A stretch of 64,000 nucleotides of DNA from contig NC_056524.1 of the NCBI RefSeq assembly GCF_019175285.1, forward strand, positions 4,156,781-4,220,780, given 5' to 3'. The DNA comes from Sceloporus undulatus (taxonomy: Eukaryota > Chordata > Lepidosauria > Squamata > Phrynosomatidae). Below are positions 1 through 48,447 of the stretch, one piece after another. Each line of letters opens with the position of its first letter. The stretch's first letter is position 1. The notes under the pieces are model-generated. The model made no database searches and had not been told where the DNA came from. It saw nothing but the letters and a program-made list of their open reading frames with translations. Position numbers and translations under genes: made by a program.

Positions 1-804
1 TCTGCCCTAGGCAGGTTTTAGGCCCAGGAAGGGCATTTTTTTTCCAACAAGAATTGACTGCAAAGACAATTTCCTGGTCACAAGGCCACAAAAAGCAAGC
101 CTCACTTGAGCATAAAATGGCCAAGGAGGGATTTTTTTTTAATGTAAGGAGTTGCAGCTATCACCAAATAGGCCTGGGGTCACATGAGTTACCTTCTCCA
201 CCCATGAGCTATAGCGAAGTGGCACTTTAATCCATGGTCTTCACAGAAGATATCACCGTTCAGCATTGCCAGGGTCCGCTTGATGACTCCATCTCTTTGC
301 ACTTATACATTACATTATGAAAGGTTAGACAGATAATTAGAAAGAAGACTAGGAAGTAACATTCAGTTAACAGAAAGAGCTTGGAGGTGTTACTAGGTCA
401 TGGCAGTACTAGGTCAGTGAATCTAAGCAAGGTGGGTGGTGATGGGGTGACTTGGAGGTCTATCATTTATGGGTTCGACATAAATTGAAGTTGATTTGAC
501 AGCAATTAACAGCAACAACAACGTGCATCTTCTCCCTACATAGAGGATCCCAGGTTCGTTTCCTGGCATTTCCAGCCAAAAGGACCAAATGGGAGCTGAT
601 GAGAGAACTCCTTCGGAATGCCAGGGAAACTGCTTTCACTCAGAATAGACAGTGCTCAGTTTAATTGTCTGACCAAATAGCTAGAATTTTATTTTCCTGT
701 TTCCTGTTTATAACATAAAACCAACATAAATTCATATATTACAGGAGATTTGTTTGTAACTTCTTCTTATGGTGCCACTGGCATGTTTTCTTCTCTTTGC
801 TTAG
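1..804 (+). other. C2CD3 intron (3' part), no gene seen
   Basis: Unique-looking intron sequence with homopolymer T runs near 37 and 130. A degraded SINE tail (ACAATTAACAGCAACAACAA-like) lies at about 475-523. No coding signal. Confidence 0.6.
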
Positions 805-37634
<36,830 letters not shown>

Positions 37635-39540
37635 CAGTGGCGAGAGACCCAGCAGCGTTGCTCAGGCTCTGAAACTTCCAGCAATGTCAGCAGCTGGGAC
37701 TTGCTACAAAGACTGACTGATGTGAGCTGTGGTCAGGTGCCCAGCGCCTGCAGCCCAAAACCAGAAGTGATGCTCGCATCCACATAAGCCCTCTTTCATT
37801 TGGAAGGGAGTTCCTGTCCTGGTGTAAGAGAGAGAGATGTGCCATTTGCTGAAAAGATGCAACAGGGCTTCTTTTCCTGAGGCACAGGCAAGGTCTGACC
37901 ATCTCTCTCTTAGATGGCAATTCAGATATAAGCTAGATAATTTGGTTAGAGGGGTATCAGCAAAAATACACAGGTACCTGTCTTGAGTTTAGTTCTGGAC
38001 TTAGCATTCTTTCTTCCAGTCCTCTTTTACCTCCATTACAACAATTATCTGCTCTTCATAGACTGACTTTTTGCATTACTCTGTCAGCGTGGGAGCTGAC
38101 CCCATGCCATGCTTTCCCACATTTCCAAGTACAGTATCATTAAAAGTCTTGGTCCTCTCAGGAGGAGTCTTCCAGGTGACCCAGTTTTCCAGTGTGGAAA
38201 GGAGCAGTTTGTTACAGCAACTTAACCCTGCCATCATTGCAACTTGAGCACCAGCACAACTGTAGAACCATCTTTTCCAAACACCCATCTCCTCTCTTCT
38301 TACTTCAGAGCACTGGACAATAAAAATTCTCCAGAATTTTCCTACAAAGGAAGAGAGGAGGTGGATGTTTGGAAAAGGTGATACTACAGCTGTCTGGTGC
38401 TCATGTTGCAATGATGGGATGGTACGTTGATGTAATAACGGCTCCTTTCCACAATGAAAATCTCCCCACTATCCTCTGCCCCCATTTCTAACCTGGGGCA
38501 CCCATGGCCCTCCAGATTCCCCCCCCCCAGCTCCCATAATCCCTCACCTTTGTTGTCTGAGACTGTTGGGACCCATAGGCCAAAAAATATCTGGAGGGCC
38601 ATAGTTGCATCCCCCCCCAAGACATCAAGTGTGGGAACTGTGTGGCCTTCCAAATGTTGGATGCAAGTCCCAGCATTCCTCACCATTGGCTGTGCTGGTA
38701 AAGGGTGCTGGGAGTTGCAGTTCAACAGCCTCTGGAGGGCCAGTTTGGCTTGCTTCTTTTTTCCTCTCTTTTAAAATAAATCATTTGTGGTAGGCCTTCA
38801 ATATTGGTAGGCTTCCCATCCATGAATTTGAGCATCCATGGATCACCACATCCCACATTATCCAATGGTGATATGGGTTGGGTAATATGGAACTTGAGCT
38901 TCCACATTTTTCCCATCTATAGGAGAGCCCTGTAACCAAACTTCCACTAATGGGAAGACCCATTATTTTAACCATATAGAAACACTTTTAGGCTTTTATT
39001 TTCTTTGCACAGGGACCTGGGAGAAGAGCATTGTTCTTCTTTCTTTTCTTATGTTTGCAGTCCTTTGTAACACAACCCAGGGTTTCGACCCTGATGGCTG
39101 AGGGTGGGGTGTGGGAATAGGTTTTGCATTTCTAATTTTCTCAAAATAACCATCTTGGCCCTGATGTTAGATACCTTGACAACCTGGGAAGTGACAATTT
39201 GAAGAGACTGGATTGTGCAGTGACACAAATGAAGATGCTCTATTTTATATGAACAAAATAGCTCCATTCTGTCCTGCACAATTTTCATCTGGACTTCACA
39301 GTGACTTACATGCAATGCACTGTTGGATGGAAACTGAATATCTTGATAAAAATGTTTGCGCTTTGTAAGATTTTGTGCATATAAATTATTCTGTTTTATG
39401 CCACTTTTAAAAAGCACATCAAGCCTTGAAAAGCTGTGGCCGCCAGTAAAACCGTATTGATTTATTTATTTACGTTTCCCCTTTTTTACTTTTGTGATTT
39501 TCTCTTTTTTACAATAAAATAACATTTATATTTTTGTGAA
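37635..39540 (+). other. C2CD3: C2CD3 3' untranslated region
   Basis: About 1.9 kb from the stop codon to just after the AATAAA at 39513-39518. Inside it are a palindromic repeat (arms 38504-38517 and 38589-38602), a second fold-back-like piece at about 38640-38742, and a degenerate Tigger-like piece at about 38785-38970. The sequence between is unique. The end is inferred from the signal and the TG-rich sequence after it, not from a transcript. Confidence 0.65.
39513..39518 (+). terminator. Polyadenylation signal AATAAA for C2CD3
   Basis: A canonical AATAAA in a T-rich context, followed within about 20 bp by TTTTTGTG, a downstream-element-like run. It is the clearest signal after the C2CD3 stop and before the next CR1 repeat. 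Confidence 0.65.
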
Positions 39541-39689
39541 CTCAAGTGCATTTCTCATGATATCTCATGCAGTGGTCACTTATATAATGCTGAAGGTTCT
39601 AGTAGGCACAAGAAATGGCCCCGGAGTTGGCTGGCGAACCCCAAAAAGGTCTCAGCAATGGCTCCTCTTTATCCTGGAAAAAAGGTTCT

Positions 39690-40185
39690 AGGCACCACAA
39701 TACAAAAAGGATGTTGACATGTTGGAGCGTGTCCAGAGGAAGGTGACCAAAATGGTGGAGGGTCTGGAAACCATAAAGCCCTATGAGGAGCAATTAAGGG
39801 AGTCGAGTATGTTTAATCTGAAGAAGAGAAGGTTAAGAGGTGGCATGATAGCCCTGTTCAAATATCTGAAGGGATGTCATGTTGAGGATGGAGCAAGCTA
39901 GTTTTCTGCTGTTCCAGAGACTAAGACCCAGAGCAATGAGTTCAAACTACAGGAAAAGAGATCCTGCCTCAATGTTAGGAAGGACTTCTTGAGGGTAAGA
40001 GCTGTTTGCCCTTGGAAGACACTCCCTTGGAGAGTGGTGGAGTCTCCTTCTTTGGAGGTTTTCAAACAGAGGCTGGATGGCCACCTGTCACAGAGACGGC
40101 TGGGATTGTGTCTTCTTGCATAGCAGAATGGGGTTGGATTGGATGGCCCTTAGGGGACCCTTTCAACTCTATGATTCTACCAGGA
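39690..40185 (+). repeat. CR1 LINE 3' part
   Basis: CACCACAATACAAAAAGGAT, GGAGGGTCTGGAAACCATAA and GGGGTTGGATTGGATGGCCC. It begins 150 bp after the C2CD3 poly(A) region. Confidence 0.85.
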
Positions 40186-41184
40186 TCATTTACACCATCT
40201 GAATAACCCCTAAATCATCTATCCTTGCCCTTGGCCTGGATAGATGCTTGCAATAATCCATCAAGATAAGTCCCTTTTGTTCCTCTATTAACCTTGCTGG
40301 ACTGTGTTTCTTGACCTAGAATGGCCCAGAGCTCTGTGAAGAATGGTACACACTCTCTCAACAAGTCTTAATTTTCCAAATCGACATTGCTAGGCTCTCT
40401 GTGGGTCCCTCTCTGTTAGAAACAAGCACATCCAGACCCTGCTGCAGAATCTCAGCAGCTGCTGTAACATTGGGCAGCATTTTCCTGCTGCCCTTGGCTC
40501 CCTTCTCTCCCTTCCGAGTTTCAACCATATTGTCCAAGTTCTTTGGATCTCATTCTCTTCCTTCGGCTCAAACAATGGAGCAGTCTTTTCATGCAACCCC
40601 AACTGGATTTTTGGCAGCTGTCTTATCAAATAGCTTGGAGTTCCATAAACAAGTGACGCACCGCTCCTGAACTTGATGTCCTGAAATCCCAAGAAGGGTT
40701 TGGCAGAACTTGCCTCACTCTTTCAGACCACTCTTAGTTGCAAGACCCCGATCCAAAGAACAACCTTGCCACACTGTTCCTGGGGGATTCAAAGGGACAG
40801 ATAAGTCCTTTCCAGTTAAAAACTCCAATGACGATGTATTTTACAGCTCCTTATGTGTCCCTTCTTTTCCATTTTTATCATCATCAGTGGCTGCAAATTG
40901 GCAGGACAAACTATTCATGTATTTCCACATTTCCTTGTACAGATACACAAAGATGCTCTCTTTTTTTGCAAACTGCAAGACTGGAAGGAGACCAGCAAAG
41001 GCTGGGGAAGATGACTTCTTGAGCTGCAACTGACTTGGGGATACTGGGAGTTGTATTCCAGATAGGCATTTTGCCACAGCCCTGGCAACATCCATAGGTC
41101 AGTAGTAAAGCACATAATTTGTATGTGGAAAATCACTGTTTCAAACCCCAGTAACTCAAATTAAAGGTGTTTTTTGTGGGCATG
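40186..41184. other. Intergenic stretch, no gene recognised
   Basis: Contains open frames up to 107 codons on either strand, but none shows a family motif or splice context. Apart from a possible worn repeat near 41035, nothing is supported. Confidence 0.5.
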
Positions 41185-41985
41185 AAGTGATGAAGGGAAA
41201 AGGACCCACTCATCCCAAGAGCCAGAGGTATGATGGAGCTTGTCTCGCTGTTCTTCTCCCCTTCAGAAGCCAAAGCAATGACAATTGATACATAGCAGGA
41301 GGGACTCTCACCAGCCATTGAGCCAAGGCATGACAAAAATGTATGGCTGCTCTTCCCTCCCTCAAAGGCCAGAGCAGCGGTAGTCAGTGTATGGCAGAAG
41401 GGTCTCTCACCAGCTGTTGGGCCAAGGCATGATGAAGCTTGCCTGGCTGCTCTTCTCTCCCTCAGAGGCCAAAGCAATGGCATTTGGTACATGCCAGGAG
41501 GGACTCTCATCCGCTGTCAAGCCAAGGCATGATGGAGCTGTGTACAGCTGTTCTTCTCTCCCTCAGAGGCCAAAGCAATAGCACTTGGTACATGGCAGGA
41601 GGGATCTCACCAGCTGTTGCACTGAGGCATAATGGAGCTGTATGTGGCTGCTCTTCTCTCCCGCAGAAGCCAGAGCAATGGCAGTTGGTAAATGGTGAGA
41701 GTACTTCTCACCAGCTGCTGGGGCCAAGGCATGATGAGGCTGTGTATGGTTGCTCTTCTTTTCCCAAGAGGCCAGAGCAATATCATTTGGTACATGGCAG
41801 AAGGCACTCTCACCAGCCATTGAGCCGAGGCATGATGTGACTGTGTACGGCTGCTCTTCCCTCCCTTAGAAGCCAGAGCAACAGCATCTGGAATGGAAAT
41901 AGGGCCTCTCATCAGCTGCTGGGACCGACGCATAATGGAGCTGTGCCTGGCTGCTCTTCTCTCCCTCAAAGACCACTAGGGTTCA
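41185..41985. repeat. Minisatellite, about eight units of about 100 bp
   Basis: The anchor GCC(A/G)(A/G)AGCA recurs at 41269, 41368, 41468, 41569, 41669, 41771, 41872 and (changed) 41971, giving spacings of 99-102 bp. Each unit holds GGCTGCTCTTCTCTCCCTCA, AGGCCAAAGCAATGGCA and TCTCACCAGCTGTTG..CCAAGGCATGAT. Units differ by point changes and by 1-2-bp length changes. The long overlapping open frames follow from the repeat and are not taken as genes. Confidence 0.9.
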
Positions 41986-42844
41986 AGAATGTGGACTGAA
42001 GACAGCTGTTTGTTTAACAACTCAATGTTGGTCCAGGACTCAGCAATGAAGCTGAGCAATCTGGCCATGAAGCAAACATACACCTCACCATTTACACCAG
42101 TTTTGGAAAAATCCATTTAGCAACATCATGCAACAATATACAGCTAATCCTAAATAGAGCACACACATCCCATATTGTCAGAGGGAGGCCTTCAGTCAGT
42201 AACTGTCCCCTTAATTTCAGAGTGCATCTTTCTTTCTCCATTCGCAGAAGCCATTTCTCTAAATAGCCAAAGCAGCTGCAGAGTGCTTGAACCCTTGTTA
42301 GAATCCAGGCTCCCTTAATGTGTCAAAGATCTATTTTTAAGACACCAACTGATGACCAGACAAGACCAGACCATCAGGTCTTCAGTTTATGAGGAAAGGC
42401 AGGTTGTATAAGGGAACATTAAGCCTTTGGAGTCAGCAAATTATGTGGGTGAGACGTCCATTGCGAAGTCTGCGGAGTCAAAGGAACCAAGTCTGGGAAT
42501 TAAGAAACTCGGCCTCCCTTTTCTTGGAACATCATCTCCATCTTCAGAAATTAACATCACATTTTATTCACGATAGCATGGCCTTCTCCCAAGCTGGTGC
42601 TCTTCTAGATGTGTTGGCCATCAGCATCCACTGACTACTATTTGAGTACTGCTGGCCTAAAGTACCTGTTTTAAAGAGATTTTACCGATTCTGAATAGTC
42701 CTCATACTGGATAGATTAAGAATGTAAAATAAAGTGTAAAATAGTAACAGGCTGAGCAAAGTTCACAAGCACAGCAGCAACATGATAAGTGTGTGTGGCC
42801 TGTAAGTTGCCTCTTAATTTATGGTGATCCCATGAATCTTACTG
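41986..42844. other. Intergenic stretch, no gene recognised
   Basis: No gene or clear repeat family. One open frame of 81 codons at 42389-42634 has no recognisable motif. Confidence 0.5.
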
Positions 42845-43200
42845 TTGTTGTTAGCTACCTTAGTGTGAACCTCAACTCATGGCCACCCTGTGAATGAGGT
42901 GTCTCCAAGCCTCCCTATCCTCTTTCTTTCTGCTCAGGTTCTTATAGGTTCAAGACCATGGTCTCCGTAACAGAGTCCATCTATCTGGCATGCGGTCTTC
43001 CTCTCTTTCTACTTCCCCCCCCCCCCCCCCTTCCTATTTTTTTTTTTTTTTTCCAATGAGTCGTGTCTTCTCATTCTGTGGCCAAAGTACAACATCCTCA
43101 GTTTCCTCATCTTTGCTTCCAGGGAGAGTTTAGGCTTCACCTGTTCAAGGACCCATTCGATTGCCTTTTTGGCTGCCCATGGTATCCTCAGCACTCTCAA
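42845..43200 (-). repeat. RTE/BovB-like LINE fragment with poly-C/poly-T interruption
   Basis: The minus strand reads RVLRIPWAAKKAIEWVLEQ and RMRRHDSLEK, a typical RTE C-terminus. At 43014-43052 a run of about 17 C followed by about 19 T interrupts it. Confidence 0.65.
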
Positions 43201-43229
43201 TAATTTAAAATAATTTTAGGTACTTTTGA

Positions 43230-43400
43230 AACAGAACCAAAGAATCTGAGGAGAGACTTAGGGAGCTAGGGATGTTTAGTCTGGAGAGCAGAAGGTTAAG
43301 AGGCTGGATGGCCATCTGTTGTGGATACTTTGACTGAGAGTTCCTGCATGGCAAGGGGTTGGACTGGATGACCCTTGTGGTCCCTTCCAGCTCTATGATT
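43230..43400 (+). repeat. CR1 3' end
   Basis: GAGGAGAGACTTAGGGAGCT, GGCTGGATGGCCATCTGTTG and GGGTTGGACTGGATGACCC. It carries an internal deletion relative to longer copies. Confidence 0.85.
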
Positions 43401-43557
43401 TTATCCAGATGCTCTCTACCTGGCTTCTGGGATATAAGTACTGTACTGGATCTCTTCACAGATGTAAACATCCCTAACATATAATGTTATTCCTCCTCCT
43501 TTCCTGTTCGGCCTATTTCTCTTTAAAAGGTTATACCCCTCTATAAATTGGAAATAT

Positions 43558-43905
43558 TGGTGTGGTACAGACTTCCCAAAAAGGGAGGCCTGCCGGCGCC
43601 TGTTTTTCCTCCACAGTGAAGCCGCAGCTGCAGAGGAAAAAGACCCCATGAAAAGTGTGTTCCTTTTGCCCCACAGGGCGGACGTCGCAAGTGGGCCAAT
43701 GGCACACTCGTAACGTCACAAACGCAGTGCGACATGCAGACGCTATGCGCCCGTCACGTCACAATGGCGGCACCTGTATACATGGGGCGCTGCCATTGTC
43801 ACGGCGCCGTGCCATACTAGGATTAGGGACCATGTGGTTGCCGCGTGGTCCCTTAACCCCAGGACGGCACCAGCACGGTGCTTTAGCGCCGTGTGTACCA
43901 CACCA
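43558..43905. mobile_element. GC-rich MITE with terminal inverted repeats
   Basis: Begins TGGTGTGGTACA and ends TGTACCACACCA, an exact 12-bp terminal inverted repeat. Trimming the outer T/A pair leaves 3-bp ATT flanks on both sides, so a PIF/Harbinger-like origin is possible. The interior is CpG-rich and includes AGTGAAGCCGCAG, shared with 22072-22395. No coding capacity is recognised. Confidence 0.65.
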
Positions 43906-44861
43906 TTGTGAACACTTTAAAAAAAGTTCAGGCTTTTCAACTGTAAAAAATAAAGACAACTGCAACTTTTAGTGCCCCTTTATTTGTTGTTGTTGTCACT
44001 GCACAGTCCACTGAACAAAAACAGGGTTGGGGGAAAAGGCTAGAATCTGGATTTCACACACACACACACACCCCTCTAAGGAGTCCCAGAGCAGCCTTGA
44101 GCATGCCCCTTACTCCTAGCCTCAGCTTCCCATCTGTAAAATGGGAACCAAAGAGGCCATTGTACCCAGGATAATTGTACCCAGCGGGTCCATCAATCAC
44201 TATGTAAACTGAGTGGAAAAATCAAGAATGACATCTGTGGATTCCTGCAAGGCATGGGGTTGGAGTACATGGCCCTTGGGAGGGGGGTCTCTTCCACATA
44301 ACTCTATGATTCTGAGATTCTTAATGGTATACTTCTGCATCATGGGAGGAAAACCCTGAAGATATGGCCAGATGTAAGTATCCTGGCACTATTTTAAGCA
44401 TTTGGGGCAGGGAGTGGAGTATATTTGTGTGTTCTTGCACTCGCTGAACTTGTAACTGATCTCTGTTTTCATCCGTCCACATTCAGCCGAAATGTCATCC
44501 TGGGACAGCTTATAAGCAAGGGTCCAGACAAGATGTTGAGTGAAGTGGCTTAGAGATCCAACAGAGGATAGAGGTAGAATGAACTGCCGCGGCTCCCGCT
44601 GACTTTTTAGCATTTATTACTAATACTTGGAAACTACCTTTCAGCAGGAATACTCTCAAAGCAGCTCTCACGAAAAATCTGAAGACAGCTGGGACTAAGT
44701 AAGGAATGTTTATTTTCTTTACTGCTGGTGGGTTCAAAGGTCTTCAGACTTAGAAGGTGGGATGAATTTTGTGACAGAGGCTGCCTTATAGACCAACTCA
44801 GACTCCATGTGTCCCAATGTTTTCTATATTCTCCAGGGTTGCAAGCAGTGTCTTCACTAAC

Positions 44862-45050
44862 CCTGATTGTTGCTGTAGTTGAGTGCCTTCAAGTCATTTC
44901 TGACTTATGGAAGTCCTAAGGAGAACCTATCATGGGGTTTTCTTGGCAAGTTTCTTAACCAGAGGGGCTTTGCCATTGCCATCCACTGAGGTAGAGAGAG
45001 TGTGACTTGCACAGGGTCAACCAGTAAATCTACTTGGTGAGATTGCTGGG
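44862..45050 (-). repeat. tRNA-derived SINE, reverse
   Basis: GTTGCTGTAGTTGAGTGCCT, CATGGGGTTTTCTTGGCAAG and AGAGAGTGTGACTTGCACAG. The B-box end is lost. Confidence 0.75.
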
Positions 45051-45104
45051 GACAGTGCAGGTGTTCTGCTTTAGAGCAACAGCCAGAACTTGGAAATAAC
45101 TATC

Positions 45105-45355
45105 CACCAAACAGGGATACCTTTATTGGCCAACCAAAATGCACAATACACTTGTTGCAAGCTTTCAAAGCTCCACTGGCTTCTTCACCAGGCAAGATGT
45201 TACATACCAACCAGGAGAAAAATTAGAGACGTTAGTAAGATGCCTGTATTTTGTTGTTTCTGTCCTTAGTTAAGATGGTATGGGGAGGGTTTGGTGGATT
45301 TTTGTTTGAATTTACTAAATGGCCAACACAGCTACCCCTGTATGTTTTTTGGCAA
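45105..45355. repeat. Interspersed repeat 'C', reverse of 23125-23590
   Basis: CAGGGATACCTTTATTGGCC, CTTCACCAGGCAAGATGTTA and ATGGCCAACACAGCTACCCC are the complement of the other copy, here without the L2 insertion. Confidence 0.65.
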
Positions 45356-45693
45356 TAACTAGTTACACATAACAGTTACTCTAACTAGTAGTTTTTAATA
45401 TAGTGAGAATGTAATAGAAATACACAGTAAAAATAATATAGGGAAATAAGAGTAAAGCTTTATTAGTATAACCAGTAACTAGAAGCACAAGATTTTTTCA
45501 AGTTTCATACGATACCAAGGTTAGGATTTTCCCTCTTTAAAAAAAGGTTAACAGAAAGCAATAGAAAAGTAATGGACAATGCAATGAGTTCCCTTATCAG
45601 TGCTAAATTTCCCCCTCATTTTCTAAAAAGTAATAGAAACTAATGTTGTGCAGAGTGCAGTGAATTTGCACATGCATTTCCCAGTGGACAGAG

Positions 45694-45891
45694 CAGTGAT
45701 GGCGAACCTATGCCACGTGTGCCAAAGGTGGCACTCAGAGCCCTCTCTGTGGGCACACATGCTGTCGCCCTAGCACAGAGTTTGCCAGAGTTTCTTACTA
45801 GAAAGCCAGAGGGACATGGCAGTTTGCAATAAATAAGTGGGGTCTGGGTTGCAGTTTGGGCACTCGATCTGTAAAAGGTTCTCCATCACTG
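45694..45891. mobile_element. Non-autonomous hAT transposon, second copy
   Basis: 198 bp, in reverse orientation to 16717-16914. Terminal repeats CAGTGATGGCGAACCTAT and AGGTTCTCCATCACTG. The flanks GGACAGAG (45686-45693) and GGATAGAG (45892-45899) form an 8-bp target duplication with one difference. Confidence 0.85.
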
Positions 45892-46114
45892 GGATAGAGC
45901 TTTTCTCCCCATTCCATGTACCAACCTGCACTGGCTTCCTCCTTCAGACTGATGTGCAACGGGTGCAGCCAATGGGCAAGGTTAGAACCATACAGAACTC
46001 CAGATGTTGTTGGAGTGTTGCAAGTCCCAGGACTCCAGCCAGCATAGCCCGTTAAAGAATGCTGGGAGTTGTAGTCCAGGAACTCCCACCCCTGATTTTG
46101 GCCTTTGTAAGACT

Positions 46115-46645
46115 CATAAATAAGTCAAGCCTCACCTGGAATACTATGTCCAGTTCTGGGCACCACAATTCAAAAAAGATGTTGAGAAGCTGGAGCATGT
46201 CCAGAAGAGGGCAACCAAAATGGTGAAGGGTTTGGAAAGCATGCCTTATGAGGAGAGACTTAGGGAGCTGGGGATGTTTAGCCTGGAGAAGAGAGGGTTA
46301 AGAGGTGATATGATAGCATTGCTTAGGTATTTGAAGGGGTGTCACATTGAGGAGGGAGCAAGCTTGTTTTATGCTGCTCTAGAAAATAGGAAACAGAGCA
46401 ATGCATTCAAACTACAGGTAAATTCCACCTTAACATTAGGAAGAACTTCCTGACAGTAAGAGCTGTTCAACAGTGGAAGATGCTCCCTTGGAGGGTGGTG
46501 GAGGTTTTTTCTTTGGAGGTCTTTCAACAGAGGCTGGATGGCCATCTGTCAGGGGTGCTTTGATTGTGAGTTCCTGCATGGCAGAAGGGCGCTGGACTGG
46601 ATGGCCCTTGGGGTCTCTTCCAACTCTATGATTCTTTGATTCTAA
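46115..46645 (+). repeat. CR1 LINE 3' part
   Basis: AAGCCTCACCTGGAATACTA, GTGAAGGGTTTGGAAAGCAT, AGGAAGAACTTCCTGACAGT and CCAACTCTATGATTCTTTGA. It is one of the better-kept copies in the window. Confidence 0.88.
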
Positions 46646-46669
46646 ATAAATTAATGTACATGTTATATC

Positions 46670-46985
46670 TGTTGTTGTGTGCCTTCAAGTTATGGCGACC
46701 CTAAGACCCTATAATGGAGTTTGCTGGGGCTGAGAATGTGTGACTTGTCCAAAGTCACCCAGTGGCTTTCCATGGACAAACGGGGAATCCAACCTTGATC
46801 TCCAAAGTAACAGTTACCCTAACTAGTTGCTTTTAATATAATGAGAATGTAACTCAGATATACCGCAAAAGTAATGTAGTGAAATATAATGTAATAATTG
46901 TAATGAAATGAATTGTAATGTAATGAAATGAAATACAATAATGTAGTCCAACCCTCAAACCACTACACTACACTGGTTCTCGCAT
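46670..46985 (-). repeat. tRNA SINE (reverse) split by another repeat
   Basis: The SINE runs from GTTGTGTGCCTTCAAGTTAT to about 46803 and resumes at about 46949 (CAACCCTCAAACCACTACAC). The 46804-46946 insert, with TTTTAATATAATGAGAATGT, is related to 45370-45440. Confidence 0.65.
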
Positions 46986-47729
46986 CTTATATACTTTGCA
47001 GATTTGCAAAATAGTTAAGCATATATGCTTAGCTATTTTGCAAGTCTGCTTTCTGTATTAGAATCACAAGTGAGGTGCTGCACCTCTTGTAGACTCAATT
47101 GTTCACAAGTTCAAATCTTGTGCACACCAAGAGAAGTTTTGTTCGACATTGTTTTTCATAGAGTGCCACCTATTTTACTGGACACAGATCCAACTCAGGT
47201 TCTAGAAACTGCTCTTAATAAAAATAGGTTAGCACACACTGGCACCATGCTGTAAGATATTTGCTGACCCATTTCCATCAAGAGATGAGATCTCTCTGGA
47301 AACAGATCTTGGGTAAGGATGTCCACTAAGTAATGCCCTTTGACTCAGTAACTAGATTTTGATCATGATCAGGGAATGTATCTAATCATCACTTTCAAGA
47401 TGAAGAAGTGACTTCCTTCTCCATCCAGGAAGACCAGTAAGTGATCCTGTGTTCTGGGGATGGAGAGGATCACTGTTTGCCTGGCCTCATAGCATATAAC
47501 TTGGCTCACTTGCCAGGAACTGCATCCCTAGCTCTGCAAATGCTCTTCCTGGCCTTCATAACAACAGACTAAAGCTGCAGTTCTAGACACACTGCCTGGG
47601 AATAAATGCCACCAAAATCAGTCCGACTCACTTCAGAAGGGGTATGTATAAGATTGTAATTGGTGGTGTAGAAGTGTTAGAGCTTGTACTGCTAAATTCT
47701 GGAGGCTCTTGGAGTAGCAAGGACAATGT
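46986..47729. other. Intergenic stretch upstream of UCP3, no gene recognised
   Basis: No repeat or coding family recognised, apart from a short inverted pair AATAGTTAAGCATATATGCT near 47009-47040. The noncoding first exon or promoter of UCP3 could lie anywhere in 45-48.5 kb, but no signal decides it. Confidence 0.4.
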
Positions 47730-47966
47730 CAGTCCTCCCTAGCCATGGATTCTTTATCCACAGATTCATGCATCCACATCTTGAAAATATTTTTTAAAAA
47801 ATCTATAAATTCCAAAAAAGCAAACCTTGATTTTGCCATTTTATATGAGGGATGCCTTTTTACCATGGCATTATATTTAATGGGACTTGGGACTTGAGTT
47901 CCCATGGATTTTGGTACCCACGAGGGACCCTGGAACTGAACCCCAGTGGATACCAAGGGCCCATTG
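47730..47966. mobile_element. Tigger-like MITE
   Basis: Left CAGTCCTCCCTAGCCATGGA, centre CCAAAAAAGCAAACCTTGAT, right GGATACCAAGGGCCCATTG then TA at 47967. Similar in layout to 54115-54325. Confidence 0.6.
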
Positions 47967-48079
47967 TATTAATAATCAATATTACTGTATATTCTCATGT
48001 ATAAGTCTAGAAAGTTAGTAAAAATATTGACCAAAAAAACTGAGTTGACATCCATGAGTTAATGTAAATATTGTTCTTT

Positions 48080-48082
48080 AAC

Positions 48083-48134
<52 letters not shown>
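48080..48134. repeat. (CT)n(CA)n microsatellite
   Basis: About 12 CT units followed by about 15 CA units, 430 bp before the UCP3 start codon. Confidence 0.92.
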
Positions 48135-48135
<1 letters not shown>

Positions 48136-48423
48136 ATCCCCTGGTGAAAGGCAAGTGTGTAAACTGTCCTGGAAACACTGACCTGCTTTTACTCTCTCAT
48201 CCATCCAGCCTTTAGGATGGCACAGTTATGTCTGCTGGAATTTTGTAAGTTCTTTGCCATTGTTTTCTTTGCTTCATCCTTTAGATCCTTTGTTACATTC
48301 CTCTAAATTTTACCTTCAACTAATCCATGGGGCATATCAAAATCCAGAAGTTTGGCCCCCAAACCTGCCCTCGACTTATACATGAGGTCAACATATAGTC
48401 AAGCATGTACAGTAATTAATATT

Positions 48424-48447
48424 TATCATCATCATCATCATCATCAT
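48424..48447. repeat. (ATC)n microsatellite
   Basis: About eight ATC units, about 120 bp upstream of the first UCP3 coding exon. Confidence 0.85.

Noticed and set aside
41185-41985. CRISPR-like array or repeat-protein gene
   Set aside because: The units are contiguous 100-bp tandem repeats without spacers, in a vertebrate genome. The open frames are on both strands and shift between units.
42389-42634. 81-codon open frame between the genes
   Set aside because: No recognisable motif or conserved neighbour. Frames of this length are expected by chance in a window this large.
43014-43052. Poly-C/poly-T run as a functional element
   Set aside because: A simple homopolymer junction inside an old RTE fragment; its length may be an assembly artefact.
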